Source of the DNA: Vreelandella glaciei
GTDB taxonomy: Bacteria > Pseudomonadota > Gammaproteobacteria > Pseudomonadales > Halomonadaceae
DNA length: 64,000 nt
Reading direction: 5' to 3'
Assembly (NCBI RefSeq): GCF_013415125.1
Contig: NZ_JACCDE010000005.1
Coordinates: forward strand, 1-64,000
Within the stretch, counting starts at the first letter, position 1. Each line of letters starts with the position of its first letter. The notes beneath the pieces are model-generated. The model ran no database searches. It saw only the letters and a list, made by a program, of their open reading frames with translations, and was not told the DNA's origin. This document shows positions 8,837 to 18,582 of the stretch, one piece after another. The translations under genes and the position numbers were made by a program.

Positions 8837-10104
8837 CTGGCCCGCTCTAGCGACCGAATAAAGGGTAAAGCGCCATAGCGCCCAGAAAGATAAGCCAGCT
8901 CCAGATTTTCTCGTCCCTTGCGCGGGCTAAAATCTGTCAGCGGATACAACGCTGTCGCATGGCTCTCGTCTTTCTCGCAGAACCAGATTTGATCACGCCG
9001 AAATACTTCTTGGTTCAGAATCGATGTTTCGTGAGTAGTGAACACCAACTGTGCATTGTTCGGGTTGGTCTCTGGGTTATGAAACAGCTGCACCAAAAAC
9101 TGCACCAAGCGCGGGTGGAGATTATCGTGAAGCTCATCAATAAACAGGACATAGCCGTTAGTCAGTGAGTCGATCCAAGGCCCGGCGAAAGAAAATAGCT
9201 TTTGTGTGCCGTCAGACTCGTCTTCAAAATCAAACGTAACCGCCTTACCGTCGCTATCCTTATGCACCGTTTTAATATCAAGGACCGTCTTATCCTTCAT
9301 ATTCCCAGCGATAACATCACGGAGGGGTTCCGGCATTCCTTCCGGCAGCGTTTCAAGATCAAATGGCTTGGACTCAACCACAATATCGTCGATATGCAAA
9401 TCTGCAGCGCGCAAAAAATCCATCACCTGTGATTTGCTACTATTTTCACACAGTGAGGCACTGAATCCTGGCCCCCAACCACCTACGTTTGCTAGGCGAA
9501 GCGTATTCTTAAACCAGTCGAAAATAGGCTGTAGCTGTTCACTATTGAGCTGCACCGCGGTGGATAAAAAAAGCGCATTTGCACGGGTGGATTTTTGCCA
9601 GAGCTGCTTTTCACCGGTTAGGTTGCTGCCCAGTTCCCAATCATAACGCTGATCGTCAACGTTCCAAGCGCGACCAAACCAGCGCTGGGCACGGCCCTTC
9701 GGGTAGGCCAACAACCACTCCTCATGGATGCGTTCAGTACTGGCGGCAAAACCGTACTGGTAGCGCACGCTACCAACCACAAAGGTCACTTCAAACTCGC
9801 TGGGCTGTTGGCGCGTTTCCGCGCTTAGGCGAAACGGCATCACCGGCAACTTATCGCCCCGCTGCAGATTGACCGCCGATTCCAGCACGACCTGCTTCAT
9901 GGTGCCCAACGCCAACAAGAGATTGGATTTGCCACTGGCATTGGGGCCATAGATAGCTGCCGAGCGCAGCAATTCGATATTGTTGACCGCAGTCGCTTCA
10001 AACGTATTGGTGGACAGTAATTCGTCACCCTTGCCTTTCACCAAGCTAAACGTCTGCTCCCCACTGAACGATCGAAAATTGGCCACACTCATCTCAATGA
10101 GCAT
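8833..10104 (-). CDS. rloA: RloA-like AAA family ATPase
   Basis: This 423-residue ATPase is of the SMC/ABC-like AAA_15/AAA_21 group seen in defence proteins (RloA, AbiLi, OLD-like). Walker A is GPNASGKS at residues 53-60. A signature-like ESDGTQKLFSF lies at about residues 297-307, Walker B is FIDE at 321-324, and the switch histidine is in TTHE at 356-359. ATG at 10104 is preferred over the one at 10155 because AGGGG lies eight bases upstream and family members begin near the MLIEMSVANFRS stretch. The gene overlaps rloB by four bases. Together they probably form a sensor-ATPase plus effector pair whose trigger is unknown. About 195 bases separate it from the macro-domain gene, so it may have its own promoter. 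Confidence 0.88.
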   Translation of the reverse strand: MLIEMSVANFRSFSGEQTFSLVKGKGDELLSTNTFEATAVNNIELLRSAAIYGPNASGKSNLLLALGTMKQVVLESAVNLQRGDKLPVMPFRLSAETRQQPSEFEVTFVVGSVRYQYGFAASTERIHEEWLLAYPKGRAQRWFGRAWNVDDQRYDWELGSNLTGEKQLWQKSTRANALFLSTAVQLNSEQLQPIFDWFKNTLRLANVGGWGPGFSASLCENSSKSQVMDFLRAADLHIDDIVVESKPFDLETLPEGMPEPLRDVIAGNMKDKTVLDIKTVHKDSDGKAVTFDFEDESDGTQKLFSFAGPWIDSLTNGYVLFIDELHDNLHPRLVQFLVQLFHNPETNPNNAQLVFTTHETSILNQEVFRRDQIWFCEKDESHATALYPLTDFSPRKGRENLELAYLSGRYGALPFIRSLERAS

Positions 10105-10186
10105 CAAACACACCCCTGACTCTAGAAAATGACAATACTGGTCAAAATCTAGCACTTAACATTCACAAAAACTATTTAAAACCACA

Positions 10187-10209
10187 TTTTTGACATTAAA
10201 TGTCAAAAA
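10187..10209. repeat. 10-bp palindrome upstream of rloA
   Basis: A perfect inverted repeat of TTTTTGACAT (10187-10196) and ATGTCAAAAA (10200-10209) has a 3-base spacer. It lies 83 bases upstream of the rloA start and about 90 bases beyond the stop of the macro-domain gene. The short spacer and A/T ends fit either an operator controlling rloAB or a weak bidirectional terminator; the low GC content makes an operator somewhat more likely. Confidence 0.5.
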
Positions 10210-10299
10210 AAGCCTAACAATCACCCACTACGCAAAAATGGGTATTGACGCTTGCATCTTAGTTCGTGACTGCCTGTTCCGGTTCAGCCCCCGACAGAG

Positions 10300-10761
10300 C
10301 TAATAATGGCCAAAAGGCTCATAAACGATAATTGCCACCTCATCCAGGTCGCTTAAGGCTTGCTCAATATGAGGCTTGACCTGCTCCCACTCCAAACCGC
10401 CATTACCGGCGCCCAGCGCAGGAATGGCTATAGAGCGAACCTTGTACTCTTTTATAAAACTACGCAGGTCAGCTAAACCGTCGATAACCCACTGCATTTG
10501 GGATTTATCGCGCCAGTGCTGTTTCGTAGGAAAATTGACGACCCAGCACGGATTCACTAATTCTGTGGTTTCGGTCACAAACATACGGCCAGTTTGTACT
10601 CGCCCCTCTTTGCAAGCGTGTACATAAGCGGTGTAATTGGCTGGAAAGCGCTTCTTGAACATCAGCGCGATGCCTTTGCCCATCACACCCACCGTATTAA
10701 CGGTGTTCACCAGGGCTTCAACATCAGATTCAAGTAGGTTGCCAGTGGTGTAGGAAATCAT
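10300..10761 (-). CDS. DarG-like macro domain protein (ADP-ribosyl hydrolase candidate)
   Basis: This 153-residue stand-alone macro domain binds ADP-ribose and in its close relatives removes ADP-ribose from DNA or protein. The family blocks are [20 protein letters not shown] (residues 5-24), [16 protein letters not shown] (25-40), [10 protein letters not shown] and the phosphate loop [16 protein letters not shown]. These match the N-terminal antitoxin domain of DarG, including [15 protein letters not shown]. The C-terminal half of a full DarG is absent, and no DarT-type toxin gene lies beside it. ATG at 10761 is chosen because AAAGGTG is nine bases upstream. It sits between hsdS and rloA in the operon. 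It may be a protective enzyme against an ADP-ribosylating effector, or the leftover of a DarTG module. Confidence 0.85.
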   Translation of the reverse strand: MISYTTGNLLESDVEALVNTVNTVGVMGKGIALMFKKRFPANYTAYVHACKEGRVQTGRMFVTETTELVNPCWVVNFPTKQHWRDKSQMQWVIDGLADLRSFIKEYKVRSIAIPALGAGNGGLEWEQVKPHIEQALSDLDEVAIIVYEPFGHY

Positions 10762-10875
10762 AGCTGACACCTTTGATATACGCAGTGAGTAAACAGCCCA
10801 CAAGAATCCACGGGGGTTCTGCGATGGGTAATCTGCCAAATCAGCACCTGGTCGACGTTAAGGTTCGGGTAATGA

Positions 10876-12222
10876 TTAGGCATTGACCGGCTCAGGCTTG
10901 GCTTCCGGCTCAACCTGCACTGGCACTTTGCCAGTAAGCAGATCATGCATTAGGCCGGATTTTTGTTTTTGAAGTTTAGCTAACCTCCTCTTTTCAACCT
11001 CCACAAGGTCTTGAATACGATTAAATTTGCTACAAATAGCCGCTTGTTCTTTGATAGAAGGAAGAGCTATGTTCAGCTGCTTCAAGTTTCCTGTATTGAT
11101 TCTTGGTCTAGTTACTCCCTGTTCGTATCGACGAACTTGCCCTCTGGCCAACATACTGTTTAAAAAAAGCATGAAAAACTTATTCATCGCAATACTCGAG
11201 ACACATCGAGCACGAAAGCAATCGGCCTTATTGATAGCTGAAGGCAAGCCATTAGGGTACATACATGACCGACCAACAGGAAATTTATCATCCCCTAGCC
11301 CGGCAATTAAAACATCCTCACCAATAACTTTATTTCTTACTAGCTTCCCTGCATGCCTGTCAGAAACGTATGCTCTATCTGAGTCGTTATATTCGTACTT
11401 TAAAACATTTTGTAGACGAACCACCCGAACGCCAGGGTCTTCGACATAATGCTCGGTTTTTAAATTGGAGCCGAATGGCCCATCAACTACCGACTCTAAA
11501 ACACTGGAAATAGCTGATATCTTCCACTCTTTCGGAATCCACCCAATCGGAGTTTCCTTGTACAGTTCCGGGGCCTGCTCGCGTGGCGGGCGCAGTTTTC
11601 CGTCGGATCCGATACCACGAGTAAACAGATCGTGCATTAGTCCTGCTTTGATCTGCTGGTACTTGTCGATCAGAGTGTCGGTTTTTTCGATCGCCTGGTC
11701 GATGGTTTGCAGAATGCGGGCTATTTTATCTTGTTGGGCGATATTAACGTGATAGGTAACAGGAATACGCTGCAAACCTTTCATGTCTAACATTAAAACA
11801 GTTGTGCCCCGAGCGTATTTCTTCATTTCTCGGCGATATCTGTCCGTACAAAACAAGTAGAACAAATAGCTCACGCTCTGCGCACCATCTAGCCTAAGTC
11901 GCGTTACGTGATGAGAGTAAAGAATTTGGTTGCTATTTACGTTCCCTAAAAAAAGAGCTGGAACCCCAATAATGTCTCCTTCTCTTGTGACATCTGTATT
12001 GGCAATCAAAATATCACTCTTACCTACTAGATCTTGGTCAGTAAAGAATCCTGAATAATATTTAAGCCCATTATTATTAAACCCTCCATTCTTGAGGAAG
12101 GATTTCATGTTTACATATGGTATACCGTCTTCAGGATTATCACGAAGAGCTGACTCAGTATAAGTTATCCCACGCCGCAGGCTCGCTAAATTGCCGAGCG
12201 GAATCGTTGCTAAATCACTCAT
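10876..12222 (-). CDS. hsdS: type I restriction enzyme specificity subunit S (HsdS)
   Basis: This 448-residue DNA-recognition subunit sets the target sequence for both methylation and cutting. Two target-recognition domains (about residues 1-165 and 225-395) alternate with two helical conserved regions. The central one ends in [20 protein letters not shown] and the C-terminal one in [18 protein letters not shown]; the matching GLMHDL motifs are the internal repeat expected of HsdS. The recognition domains are visibly more AT-rich than neighbouring genes, which is common because they are exchanged horizontally. The start overlaps the hsdM stop by eight bases. The recognition sequence cannot be read from the protein. 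No second or inverted partial hsdS copy is present. Confidence 0.95.
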   Translation of the reverse strand: MSDLATIPLGNLASLRRGITYTESALRDNPEDGIPYVNMKSFLKNGGFNNNGLKYYSGFFTDQDLVGKSDILIANTDVTREGDIIGVPALFLGNVNSNQILYSHHVTRLRLDGAQSVSYLFYLFCTDRYRREMKKYARGTTVLMLDMKGLQRIPVTYHVNIAQQDKIARILQTIDQAIEKTDTLIDKYQQIKAGLMHDLFTRGIGSDGKLRPPREQAPELYKETPIGWIPKEWKISAISSVLESVVDGPFGSNLKTEHYVEDPGVRVVRLQNVLKYEYNDSDRAYVSDRHAGKLVRNKVIGEDVLIAGLGDDKFPVGRSCMYPNGLPSAINKADCFRARCVSSIAMNKFFMLFLNSMLARGQVRRYEQGVTRPRINTGNLKQLNIALPSIKEQAAICSKFNRIQDLVEVEKRRLAKLQKQKSGLMHDLLTGKVPVQVEPEAKPEPVNA

Positions 12223-14959
12223 ACCCCAACTCCACCAAGAATTCCTGCAACTGCTGCGATGCTTGATCTCGTTCGAACTCGATCTGACGGGCGGTAACGG
12301 CGTATTTAGCCCACAGGTTTTCGATGGCTTTGATGCAGGCGCGCTGCTCGCTGCGCAGGTAGCCGCTGTAAATAGCCAGTAGGCGGGTTCTCAAGCGCTC
12401 AATAATGACGGTGCGCGCCTCGTTAATCGAGATTTTCTTGCGCGCACTAGCAACCAGCTCATCGCGTTTTTGCTCGATAGTCTTCAGCGTTTTTTTCAGC
12501 GTTTTGGCTTCGTCTTCCAGTGCTTTGTGGCGACTCAGGCTAGCCTCAGCGCGCTGGGCGCTTTTCCATGCCCGTTGGGCTTGGCTCACTGCTTCACGCA
12601 GTGGGATAATCCACTCACTGCCGTAGCCTTGCTGCTCAGCCAGCCCGACGATGCGCAGCCCGTTGCTAAATTCGGGCGCTTTGTTGGTCAGGCCCTCGCT
12701 GCTGTAAAAAGCTTTTTTACTGCCTGCGGGCAGCAGGTCAGCATGTTTAAGTTCGATGAACAGGTTGTTGGCTAGGCTTTTGATGGTTTTAAGCTGGGCT
12801 TTCCATTCGGCGTTGAACGCTTTGAGCTCGTCTTTTTTGGTTTTGACCTCATCGCTGGGCAGCACGCCGCTATCGTCACTATCTTCGAACTCTTCCTCAT
12901 CAGCAGCGGCAAACAGCGCTTGTAGTTCGGCCAGACGCGTTTGAGCCTGCTCCTGCTCTTCCAGCACATCGGGGAATTGACTTTGTAGAATCTCGTCGTC
13001 GGGTATCAGTTCCGGCCCCCACCCGCTGGCGGCAATGGATTTAAAGTCTGCTTTGAGGCTATCTATATAGGTCGCAAAGGCACCACGCACCTGAAACGGG
13101 GTAAGCAAGCCGTTATTGGCGAGGGCGATTTCGATACCCTGCAGTAACTGGCTACGCATCACGTAAACATTGCGGGGCCGAGCCTGCTGGTTTTCGGCAT
13201 CAGGGGCCAAGGCTTCCACTATCGGTAAGTTGTCATCCCACCACGCTTCCAGCACGTCCATGACAGTTTGATTGGCAACCTGGACACCGTGGTGCTGATT
13301 AATCAATCCGGCAATCTCGCGCTTATCCGCTAGCGTCGGGGCGAAATCCATATAGTCGGCGTCACGTGCGACAAATAGCGCTGCTTTGAGGTTTTGGTAG
13401 TTCTGCCAGTAGTGATCCAGGCTATCGATTTCCCGCACCGGCACGCCACCGTGTAGATGAGCGCGGACATCATGCGGCTCAGGTGGTGGCGCGTTGTCCA
13501 CGTAGCGGCGGATATTGCAGTTGTAATCTTCGCTATGAAGCTCAGTAATGGGTACCGGACGAGCATAGCCGGGAATCGCTTGCCCCTGGCGATAGGCATA
13601 GATGATTTTGTCGATATCTTCCGGGCGTAGATGGTTCTGGGCCTTACCTTCGCGATACTCACGATCAGCATTGATAAACAGGACACTGCCTTGATCGCTA
13701 CGGCGCGGTTCGGCTCCCGCCTTGTTCAACACTAGAATACAGGCGGGGATACCCGTGCCGTAGAACAGGTTGCCTGGCAGGCCAATGATGGCTTCTAAAT
13801 ACCCTTGCTCGATAAAATACTTGCGTGCTTCGCGTTCTTCTCCGCCGCGAAATAGCACGCCGTGAGGCATCACCGTGGCCATGCGGCCATCGTGTTTAAG
13901 CACAGCCAGCATATGCTGCACAAACATCAGATCCGCTTTTTTGCCCTTCTCCGGCATCATTACCGGAAAGCGTCCTGGTGATTTCAGGTCTTTTTTGAGA
14001 TAGTTCTGACTAAAGGGTGGGTTAGCGACCACCCGATCAAAACGCTTAAGCTCGTTGGTCTCGTCAAAGTGCTGAGGCTCACGAATGGTATCTTCCTGGC
14101 GAATATCGGCATGGGAAATACCGTGCAGCAGCATGTTCATCTTACAGATAGACCAAGTGGTGCCGATCTTTTCCTGGCCGTAAAGGGCCAACTCGCGGGC
14201 ATCACCGCCTTTTTCGCGCAGGAAGTCGCGCATTTGAATCAGCATGCCGCCAGACCCCACCGTGGGGTCATAGACGCTCATGCCTTCTTCTGGATCACAG
14301 ACCTCAGCACATAGCCGCACGACTTCCCACGGGGTGTAGAACTCGCCTGCCTTTTTACCCGCAGAATCGGCAAAGTATTTGATCAGCCATTCATAGGCAG
14401 CGCCCAGCAAATCGGGGAATTCAAAATCTTCGTCGCGTAGCGGGATCTTCTCGAAGTTTTGTACAAAGTCGGCAAGAGTATCGTCATCCAGCGTGCGCTG
14501 GCCGATTTTACGGTTGAAATTGATGCCGCTAAGCACATCCTGAAGGGCGTCCGGATTGGCCTCTTCAATCGCCCCCAAGGCCTTGTTCAGCGCAGAACCA
14601 ACATTTTCTTTTACGTGTTTAAGCGCAGGGCGTTGAATAAGCTGCTTTTGCCCATCTTTAATGACTACCTCTTGCCAAGGTTCATTCCAGCGGGCCCGCC
14701 GCGGCACGTAAAAGTATTTCCCTGAGTAGTGATCAGCGTCTTCCAGCTCAGTGGCAATGTCTTCCTCGTTCATGCCTTGAGCAGTAAATTTCTGGCGCAG
14801 TTCTTCTCTGCGTTCGTCAAACAAGTCGCTGGCACGCTTCAGAAACAGCATGCCAAAAATGTACTCTTTGTATTCGCTGGCATCCATGCTGCCGCGCAAG
14901 TCGTCACAGGCGCGCATCAGCAAGCTTTCTAGGTGGGGAAGCGTCAGTTTTTGATTCAT
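12215..14959 (-). CDS. hsdM: type I DNA N6-adenine methyltransferase (HsdM), long form
   Basis: This modification subunit methylates adenine in the target set by HsdS. An N-terminal HsdM_N helical domain (residues 1-170) is followed by the N6 Mtase core. The SAM-binding motif is DPTVGSGG (231-238) and catalytic motif IV is NPPF (313-316). At 914 residues it is much longer than the usual 500-550. The extra C-terminal part, from about residue 540, contains acidic linkers ([10 protein letters not shown]) and heptad-like, Lys/Glu/Ala-rich stretches ([20 protein letters not shown]) that predict coiled coil. First gene of the operon, with a clear promoter about 63 bases upstream and AGGG before the ATG. 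Confidence 0.94.
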   Translation of the reverse strand: MNQKLTLPHLESLLMRACDDLRGSMDASEYKEYIFGMLFLKRASDLFDERREELRQKFTAQGMNEEDIATELEDADHYSGKYFYVPRRARWNEPWQEVVIKDGQKQLIQRPALKHVKENVGSALNKALGAIEEANPDALQDVLSGINFNRKIGQRTLDDDTLADFVQNFEKIPLRDEDFEFPDLLGAAYEWLIKYFADSAGKKAGEFYTPWEVVRLCAEVCDPEEGMSVYDPTVGSGGMLIQMRDFLREKGGDARELALYGQEKIGTTWSICKMNMLLHGISHADIRQEDTIREPQHFDETNELKRFDRVVANPPFSQNYLKKDLKSPGRFPVMMPEKGKKADLMFVQHMLAVLKHDGRMATVMPHGVLFRGGEEREARKYFIEQGYLEAIIGLPGNLFYGTGIPACILVLNKAGAEPRRSDQGSVLFINADREYREGKAQNHLRPEDIDKIIYAYRQGQAIPGYARPVPITELHSEDYNCNIRRYVDNAPPPEPHDVRAHLHGGVPVREIDSLDHYWQNYQNLKAALFVARDADYMDFAPTLADKREIAGLINQHHGVQVANQTVMDVLEAWWDDNLPIVEALAPDAENQQARPRNVYVMRSQLLQGIEIALANNGLLTPFQVRGAFATYIDSLKADFKSIAASGWGPELIPDDEILQSQFPDVLEEQEQAQTRLAELQALFAAADEEEFEDSDDSGVLPSDEVKTKKDELKAFNAEWKAQLKTIKSLANNLFIELKHADLLPAGSKKAFYSSEGLTNKAPEFSNGLRIVGLAEQQGYGSEWIIPLREAVSQAQRAWKSAQRAEASLSRHKALEDEAKTLKKTLKTIEQKRDELVASARKKISINEARTVIIERLRTRLLAIYSGYLRSEQRACIKAIENLWAKYAVTARQIEFERDQASQQLQEFLVELGYE

Positions 14960-15021
14960 TGAGCCCTACAGTTCCAGTGTGCGCGGAATGGGCAACCACC
15001 CTTTCCTGCTATATGAGAACG

Positions 15022-15051
15022 ATTATACGGGACTCTCAGCCAGATCGGCAA
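15022..15051 (-). promoter_or_regulatory. sigma-70 promoter of the hsdM operon
   Basis: On the minus strand, TTGCCG (15046-15051) and a perfect TATAAT (15022-15027) are separated by 18 bases. Transcription would start near 15015, giving an untranslated leader of about 55 bases before the hsdM ATG at 14959. It is the best promoter match noticed in the window. Confidence 0.7.
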
Positions 15052-15227
15052 AACTCTCAAAAATCTTTCAAGCCATTGTTTTAGTTAAAAATAAAATGCT
15101 TAAAGCTTTTCCATTACTAATAAATCACGCATACACGTTAACCTGCATGAAACGGTTCAGTGTTTTACTCGCGCTTTAGTAGCCTCACATGAACTAACAC
15201 TAGGCTATTCTAAACTCATCTCTTTAT

Positions 15228-15247
15228 TGTTATATTATCACATAACA
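15228..15247. promoter_or_regulatory. Zur-box-like operator
   Basis: TGTTATATTATCACA followed by TAACA forms an imperfect palindrome. The first 15 bases differ at only one position from the known Zur site upstream of E. coli znuA (TGTTATAATATCACA). It lies 27 bases upstream of a COG0523 zinc GTPase gene, a standard Zur target, so repression by Zur under zinc sufficiency is likely. The site call rests on similarity and context. Confidence 0.7.
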
Positions 15248-15273
15248 TAAACCCATTTAGAGGTGACCTAGCA

Positions 15274-16500
15274 ATGACCGCATTTCCCCCCCTACCCGTG
15301 ACGGTGCTGTCGGGTTTTCTAGGTGCCGGTAAAACCACCGTGCTCAATCATATTCTTGCCAATCGTGAAGGCCGCCGGGTGGCGGTCATCGTTAACGATA
15401 TGAGCGAGGTGAATATCGACGGTGCACTGGTGCGGGGTGGCCCTGGTGAGTCGACGCTGGATGGCGATGTTGCTCTGAACCGCTCTGAAGAGCGCTTGGT
15501 AGAGATGAGTAACGGATGTATCTGCTGCACCTTGCGCGAAGACTTGCTAGTGGAAGTCAGCCAGTTGGCTCGAGAGGGCAAGTTCGATTACCTGGTCATT
15601 GAATCCACCGGGATTTCCGAGCCGCTGCCCGTGGCGGAAACCTTCACCTTTGAAGATGAAAGCGGCCAGAGCCTCTCCCACCTCGCCCGGCTGGATACGT
15701 TAGTGACCGTCGTGGATGGCGCCAACTTTCTTGAACAGTACCGCGAAGCGCAAAGCCTCGCCGAAGCGGGCGAAAGCTTAGGCGAAGACGACGAGCGCAA
15801 TGTCGCCGACCTGCTGGTTGATCAAATCGAGTTTTGCGACGTGCTGTTGATCAGCAAGACTGACCTGATCAGTGAGAATGAGTTAGCAGCGCTGAAGGCT
15901 ATCCTGCATTCGCTGAACCCCGACGCGGAGCTGGTACCCATCACTCAAGGCGGCGTGCCGCTCAATAAAGTACTGGATACCGGCAAGTTCAATTTCGAGC
16001 GTGCCCAGTTGGCACCGGGCTGGCTAAAAGAGATGCGCGGCGAGCATGTGCCAGAAACCGAAGAGTACGGGATTGGCAGCTTTGCTTATCATGCCCGTCG
16101 CCCCTTCCATCCGCAGAAATTCCACGATCTGCTGAACCAGGAGTGGTTTGGTAAGGGCCTGTTGCGCTCGAAAGGCTTTTTCTGGCTCGCCACTCGCCCG
16201 CAAGCCGCTGGTCAGTGGAGCCAGGCAGGCGGCATCGCCCACCACGGCCCGGCCGGGGTGTTCTGGAAAGCCATTCCCGAAGAGCGTTGGCCAACAGACC
16301 CAGAAACGCGTCAGTTTATTATGGAGAAGTGGCAGGAGCCGTTTGGCGATATGCGCCAGGAACTGGTGTTTATCGGTCAGAACCTGGATAAAGATAAAAT
16401 GCGTGAAGCGCTGGATGGCTGCCTGCTAAGCGAAGGCGAACTGCTGCTTGGTATGGGCGCGTGGAAGAAACTGCCCGATCCATTTCCGTCCTGGGAATGA
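15274..16500 (+). CDS. zigA: COG0523 zinc-homeostasis GTPase (ZigA/YciC-like)
   Basis: This 408-residue CobW/COG0523 G3E-family GTPase is predicted to act as a zinc chaperone under zinc limitation. Walker A is GFLGAGKTT (residues 14-22). The family CxCC metal site is CICC (Cys82, Cys84, Cys85), followed by the switch region [16 protein letters not shown], and SKTD provides guanine recognition. The C-terminal CobW_C domain includes the [12 protein letters not shown] block. Length fits the Pseudomonas ZigA / Bacillus YciC subgroup. A Zur-box-like sequence lies 27 bases upstream and AGGTGA precedes the ATG. It is convergent with recQ. The symbol is by subgroup similarity. Confidence 0.87.
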   Translation: MTAFPPLPVTVLSGFLGAGKTTVLNHILANREGRRVAVIVNDMSEVNIDGALVRGGPGESTLDGDVALNRSEERLVEMSNGCICCTLREDLLVEVSQLAREGKFDYLVIESTGISEPLPVAETFTFEDESGQSLSHLARLDTLVTVVDGANFLEQYREAQSLAEAGESLGEDDERNVADLLVDQIEFCDVLLISKTDLISENELAALKAILHSLNPDAELVPITQGGVPLNKVLDTGKFNFERAQLAPGWLKEMRGEHVPETEEYGIGSFAYHARRPFHPQKFHDLLNQEWFGKGLLRSKGFFWLATRPQAAGQWSQAGGIAHHGPAGVFWKAIPEERWPTDPETRQFIMEKWQEPFGDMRQELVFIGQNLDKDKMREALDGCLLSEGELLLGMGAWKKLPDPFPSWE

Positions 16501-16538
16501 GTACCTAGCAGCACTGATTAGGATATCGGCTGTTTACT

Positions 16539-18554
16539 TTACTTGTTTATCTGGCGTGCAGCCCACTCACGCACCTGGGGATAGGCGCGCTGTTCGAACA
16601 CAGCAAAGCCATTAAGGCTGCGGGCTTTGAGCGGGGTAAACACCGGCATGGTCAAGCCACACAGAAAATGCGCCACCCGCTGGGCATTGGGCGGCTGGCC
16701 GAACTGTTCGGTGTGGCGCTCAATCAGAGGCGTGGCGTAGCGCTGAAAATCGGCCGCCGTTAGCGGTGTCTCGGGCGGCGCATCCGGTAGTTTTACCGGG
16801 TGGCCATAACACACCGAGCAATGCCCGCAGCGGCCCTGCTCGGCATTGGATGGTGTATCAAAGGGGCTTTTACCAAAGGTACTATCGCCAAAGTGCTCGG
16901 CTAACCGCCGAGTCAGGCAGCTCTCCGACTCAAACAGCGCCAGCATGGCCTGCAGTCGTTCAATCTCTATTCGCTCTCGATTCAGGCAGTCGTCGTATAG
17001 CTGGCTCGTCAGCACCTCAATGGTAAAGTTCGGCTGGCAGATCTCGTAGACGTCGGTCATCCGCTTGCCTTCCAGAGTCAGCCAGCCCTTATCCTGAAAG
17101 TACTCAAGCGCAGTGATCACTCTGTCGCGGGAGGCATCAATCTGCTGCGTCTGCCCCGCCTGGTGCAGGCGGTCAAAATCCACCGTGCCCCAGGTGCGTG
17201 CGATGGGAATATTATCGACTAAAAGCCGCACAAAGGCCGCCCGTTCGCCTTCAAAATAGTTTACCAATGCACTAGGATCGAGATGGTAGCGCAGCCGGTA
17301 CTCAGCTAGAAATGCGAAACGCGGCGCGATAATGCCGTGCATCTCCAGCCGCACCAACAGCGTTTTTAGCGGCAGCGGGCGGATATTGGTATCGCGGGAA
17401 AGCGTATTGAGCAGCACCTCCCACTGGCGATCCGGCGCTTGGCCTGCCGCCGCGATCTCTTCCAATAGGCGATAAATGCCCGCATATTCTGGGGTATCGC
17501 CATACACAAAGTTTTCCAGCACCCTCAGACCGTCCCGCCCGGCCATGGTCAAGCAGGTGGAAGGCTGGCCGTCGCGCCCTGCCCGGCCAATCTCCTGGCT
17601 GTAGTTTTCGATGGATTTAGGCAAGTCATAGTGCACCACATTGCGGATATCACCCTTATCGATACCCATGCCAAAGGCAATAGTGGCCACGATGCAGGGC
17701 GACTCGCCGCCCATAAACTGGCGCTGAATCTCATCCCGTCGGCTTGAATCCAACCCTGCGTGGTAGGCCTGGGCTGCGATCCCCTGTGCCGCCAGCGCCT
17801 TAGCCACCCGCTCGGCGGTTTGTTGCAGGGTGACGTAAATAATCGTCGGCGCTTCGCTACCCGGCTGCATCTGCGGCTTCAGCCAGTTGATCAACTGCTG
17901 CTGGCGGTCAGCCATGGCAGGCGCCACCAGCAGCTCCAGATTGGAACGGTAAAAACCGGTAGTGATGACGTTGTCCGCTGCGATGGCAAATTTCTCGCCC
18001 ATATCGGCAATAACGGTGGGCGTTGCCGTGGCAGTGAGCAGCAGGACTTGGGGGATAGCAAAGTCGCGCTGGTAGTTCGGTAGCTTCAAATAATCGGGCC
18101 GGAAGTTATGCCCCCATTCAGAGAGGCAGTGAGCTTCGTCGACCACCAGCAGCGATATCTGAACCTGGCGTAGAAAGTGACGGAAGCGCTCGTTCTTGAG
18201 CCGCTCCACCGAGACCATCAATATTTTAAGCTCGCCGCTTTTGGCACGCTCCATGACATTCCGGGTGGTGTCGCGGTCTTGGGTAGAGTCAATACTCGCC
18301 GCTGCCACGCCGTGGCGGGCCAGAAAAGCGAGCTGATCCTGCATCAGCGCCAGCAGCGGCGATACCACCAGGGTTAAGTGCGGCAAATGCAGTGCAGGAA
18401 GCTGATAGCAAAGTGACTTTCCCGCGCCGGTGGCGAAAATAGCCGCCGTGGAGTGCCCCGCCAACACCCTGGACACCACCGCCTGCTGGCCGCCACGAAA
18501 GTCGTCAAAACCAAATACCTCTTTCAGCGTTTGCTGCGGTGATATAGGGGGCAT
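16539..18554 (-). CDS. recQ: RecQ-family ATP-dependent DNA helicase
   Basis: This 671-residue 3'-5' DNA helicase unwinds recombination and replication intermediates. Walker A is ATGAGKS at residues 41-47. The DEAH box VVDEAHCLSEWGHNFRPDY is followed by the RecQ aromatic-rich loop, then LLTATATPTV and the motif VI region QEIGRAGRDGQPS. The zinc-binding RQC region is visible from the RCGHCSVC cysteines. The family's HRDC domain is not apparent; the C-terminus instead carries a different helical segment, as in the shorter RecQ paralogues. AAGGAG sits correctly before the ATG. Convergent with the zinc GTPase gene. Confidence 0.88.
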   Translation of the reverse strand: MPPISPQQTLKEVFGFDDFRGGQQAVVSRVLAGHSTAAIFATGAGKSLCYQLPALHLPHLTLVVSPLLALMQDQLAFLARHGVAAASIDSTQDRDTTRNVMERAKSGELKILMVSVERLKNERFRHFLRQVQISLLVVDEAHCLSEWGHNFRPDYLKLPNYQRDFAIPQVLLLTATATPTVIADMGEKFAIAADNVITTGFYRSNLELLVAPAMADRQQQLINWLKPQMQPGSEAPTIIYVTLQQTAERVAKALAAQGIAAQAYHAGLDSSRRDEIQRQFMGGESPCIVATIAFGMGIDKGDIRNVVHYDLPKSIENYSQEIGRAGRDGQPSTCLTMAGRDGLRVLENFVYGDTPEYAGIYRLLEEIAAAGQAPDRQWEVLLNTLSRDTNIRPLPLKTLLVRLEMHGIIAPRFAFLAEYRLRYHLDPSALVNYFEGERAAFVRLLVDNIPIARTWGTVDFDRLHQAGQTQQIDASRDRVITALEYFQDKGWLTLEGKRMTDVYEICQPNFTIEVLTSQLYDDCLNRERIEIERLQAMLALFESESCLTRRLAEHFGDSTFGKSPFDTPSNAEQGRCGHCSVCYGHPVKLPDAPPETPLTAADFQRYATPLIERHTEQFGQPPNAQRVAHFLCGLTMPVFTPLKARSLNGFAVFEQRAYPQVREWAARQINK

Positions 18555-18582
18555 GAAGACTCCTTGATAGCGAAATTCCGGC

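Larger units (their letters stand above)
14960..15273. other. divergent intergenic region, hsdM / zinc GTPase
   Basis: The 314 bases between two outward-facing genes contain the hsdM sigma-70 promoter near 15022-15051 and a Zur-box-like site at 15228-15247 ahead of the GTPase gene. The middle section (about 15060-15180) is AT-rich with no supported gene; a 66-codon frame at 14979-15179 lacks a ribosome-binding site and family features. Confidence 0.6.

Noticed and set aside
9206-9646. 146-codon open frame opposite rloA
   Set aside because: Overlaps conserved rloA sequence; composition is Ser/Arg-rich and no ribosome-binding site supports it.
10762-10875. Possible DarT-type toxin gene next to the macro domain
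   Set aside because: The gap is only about 115 bases with no coding frame of suitable size, and the upstream gene is clearly hsdS.
10876-12222. Phase-variable hsdS inversion system
   Set aside because: Only one hsdS copy is present, with no inverted partial copy and no recombinase gene in the window.
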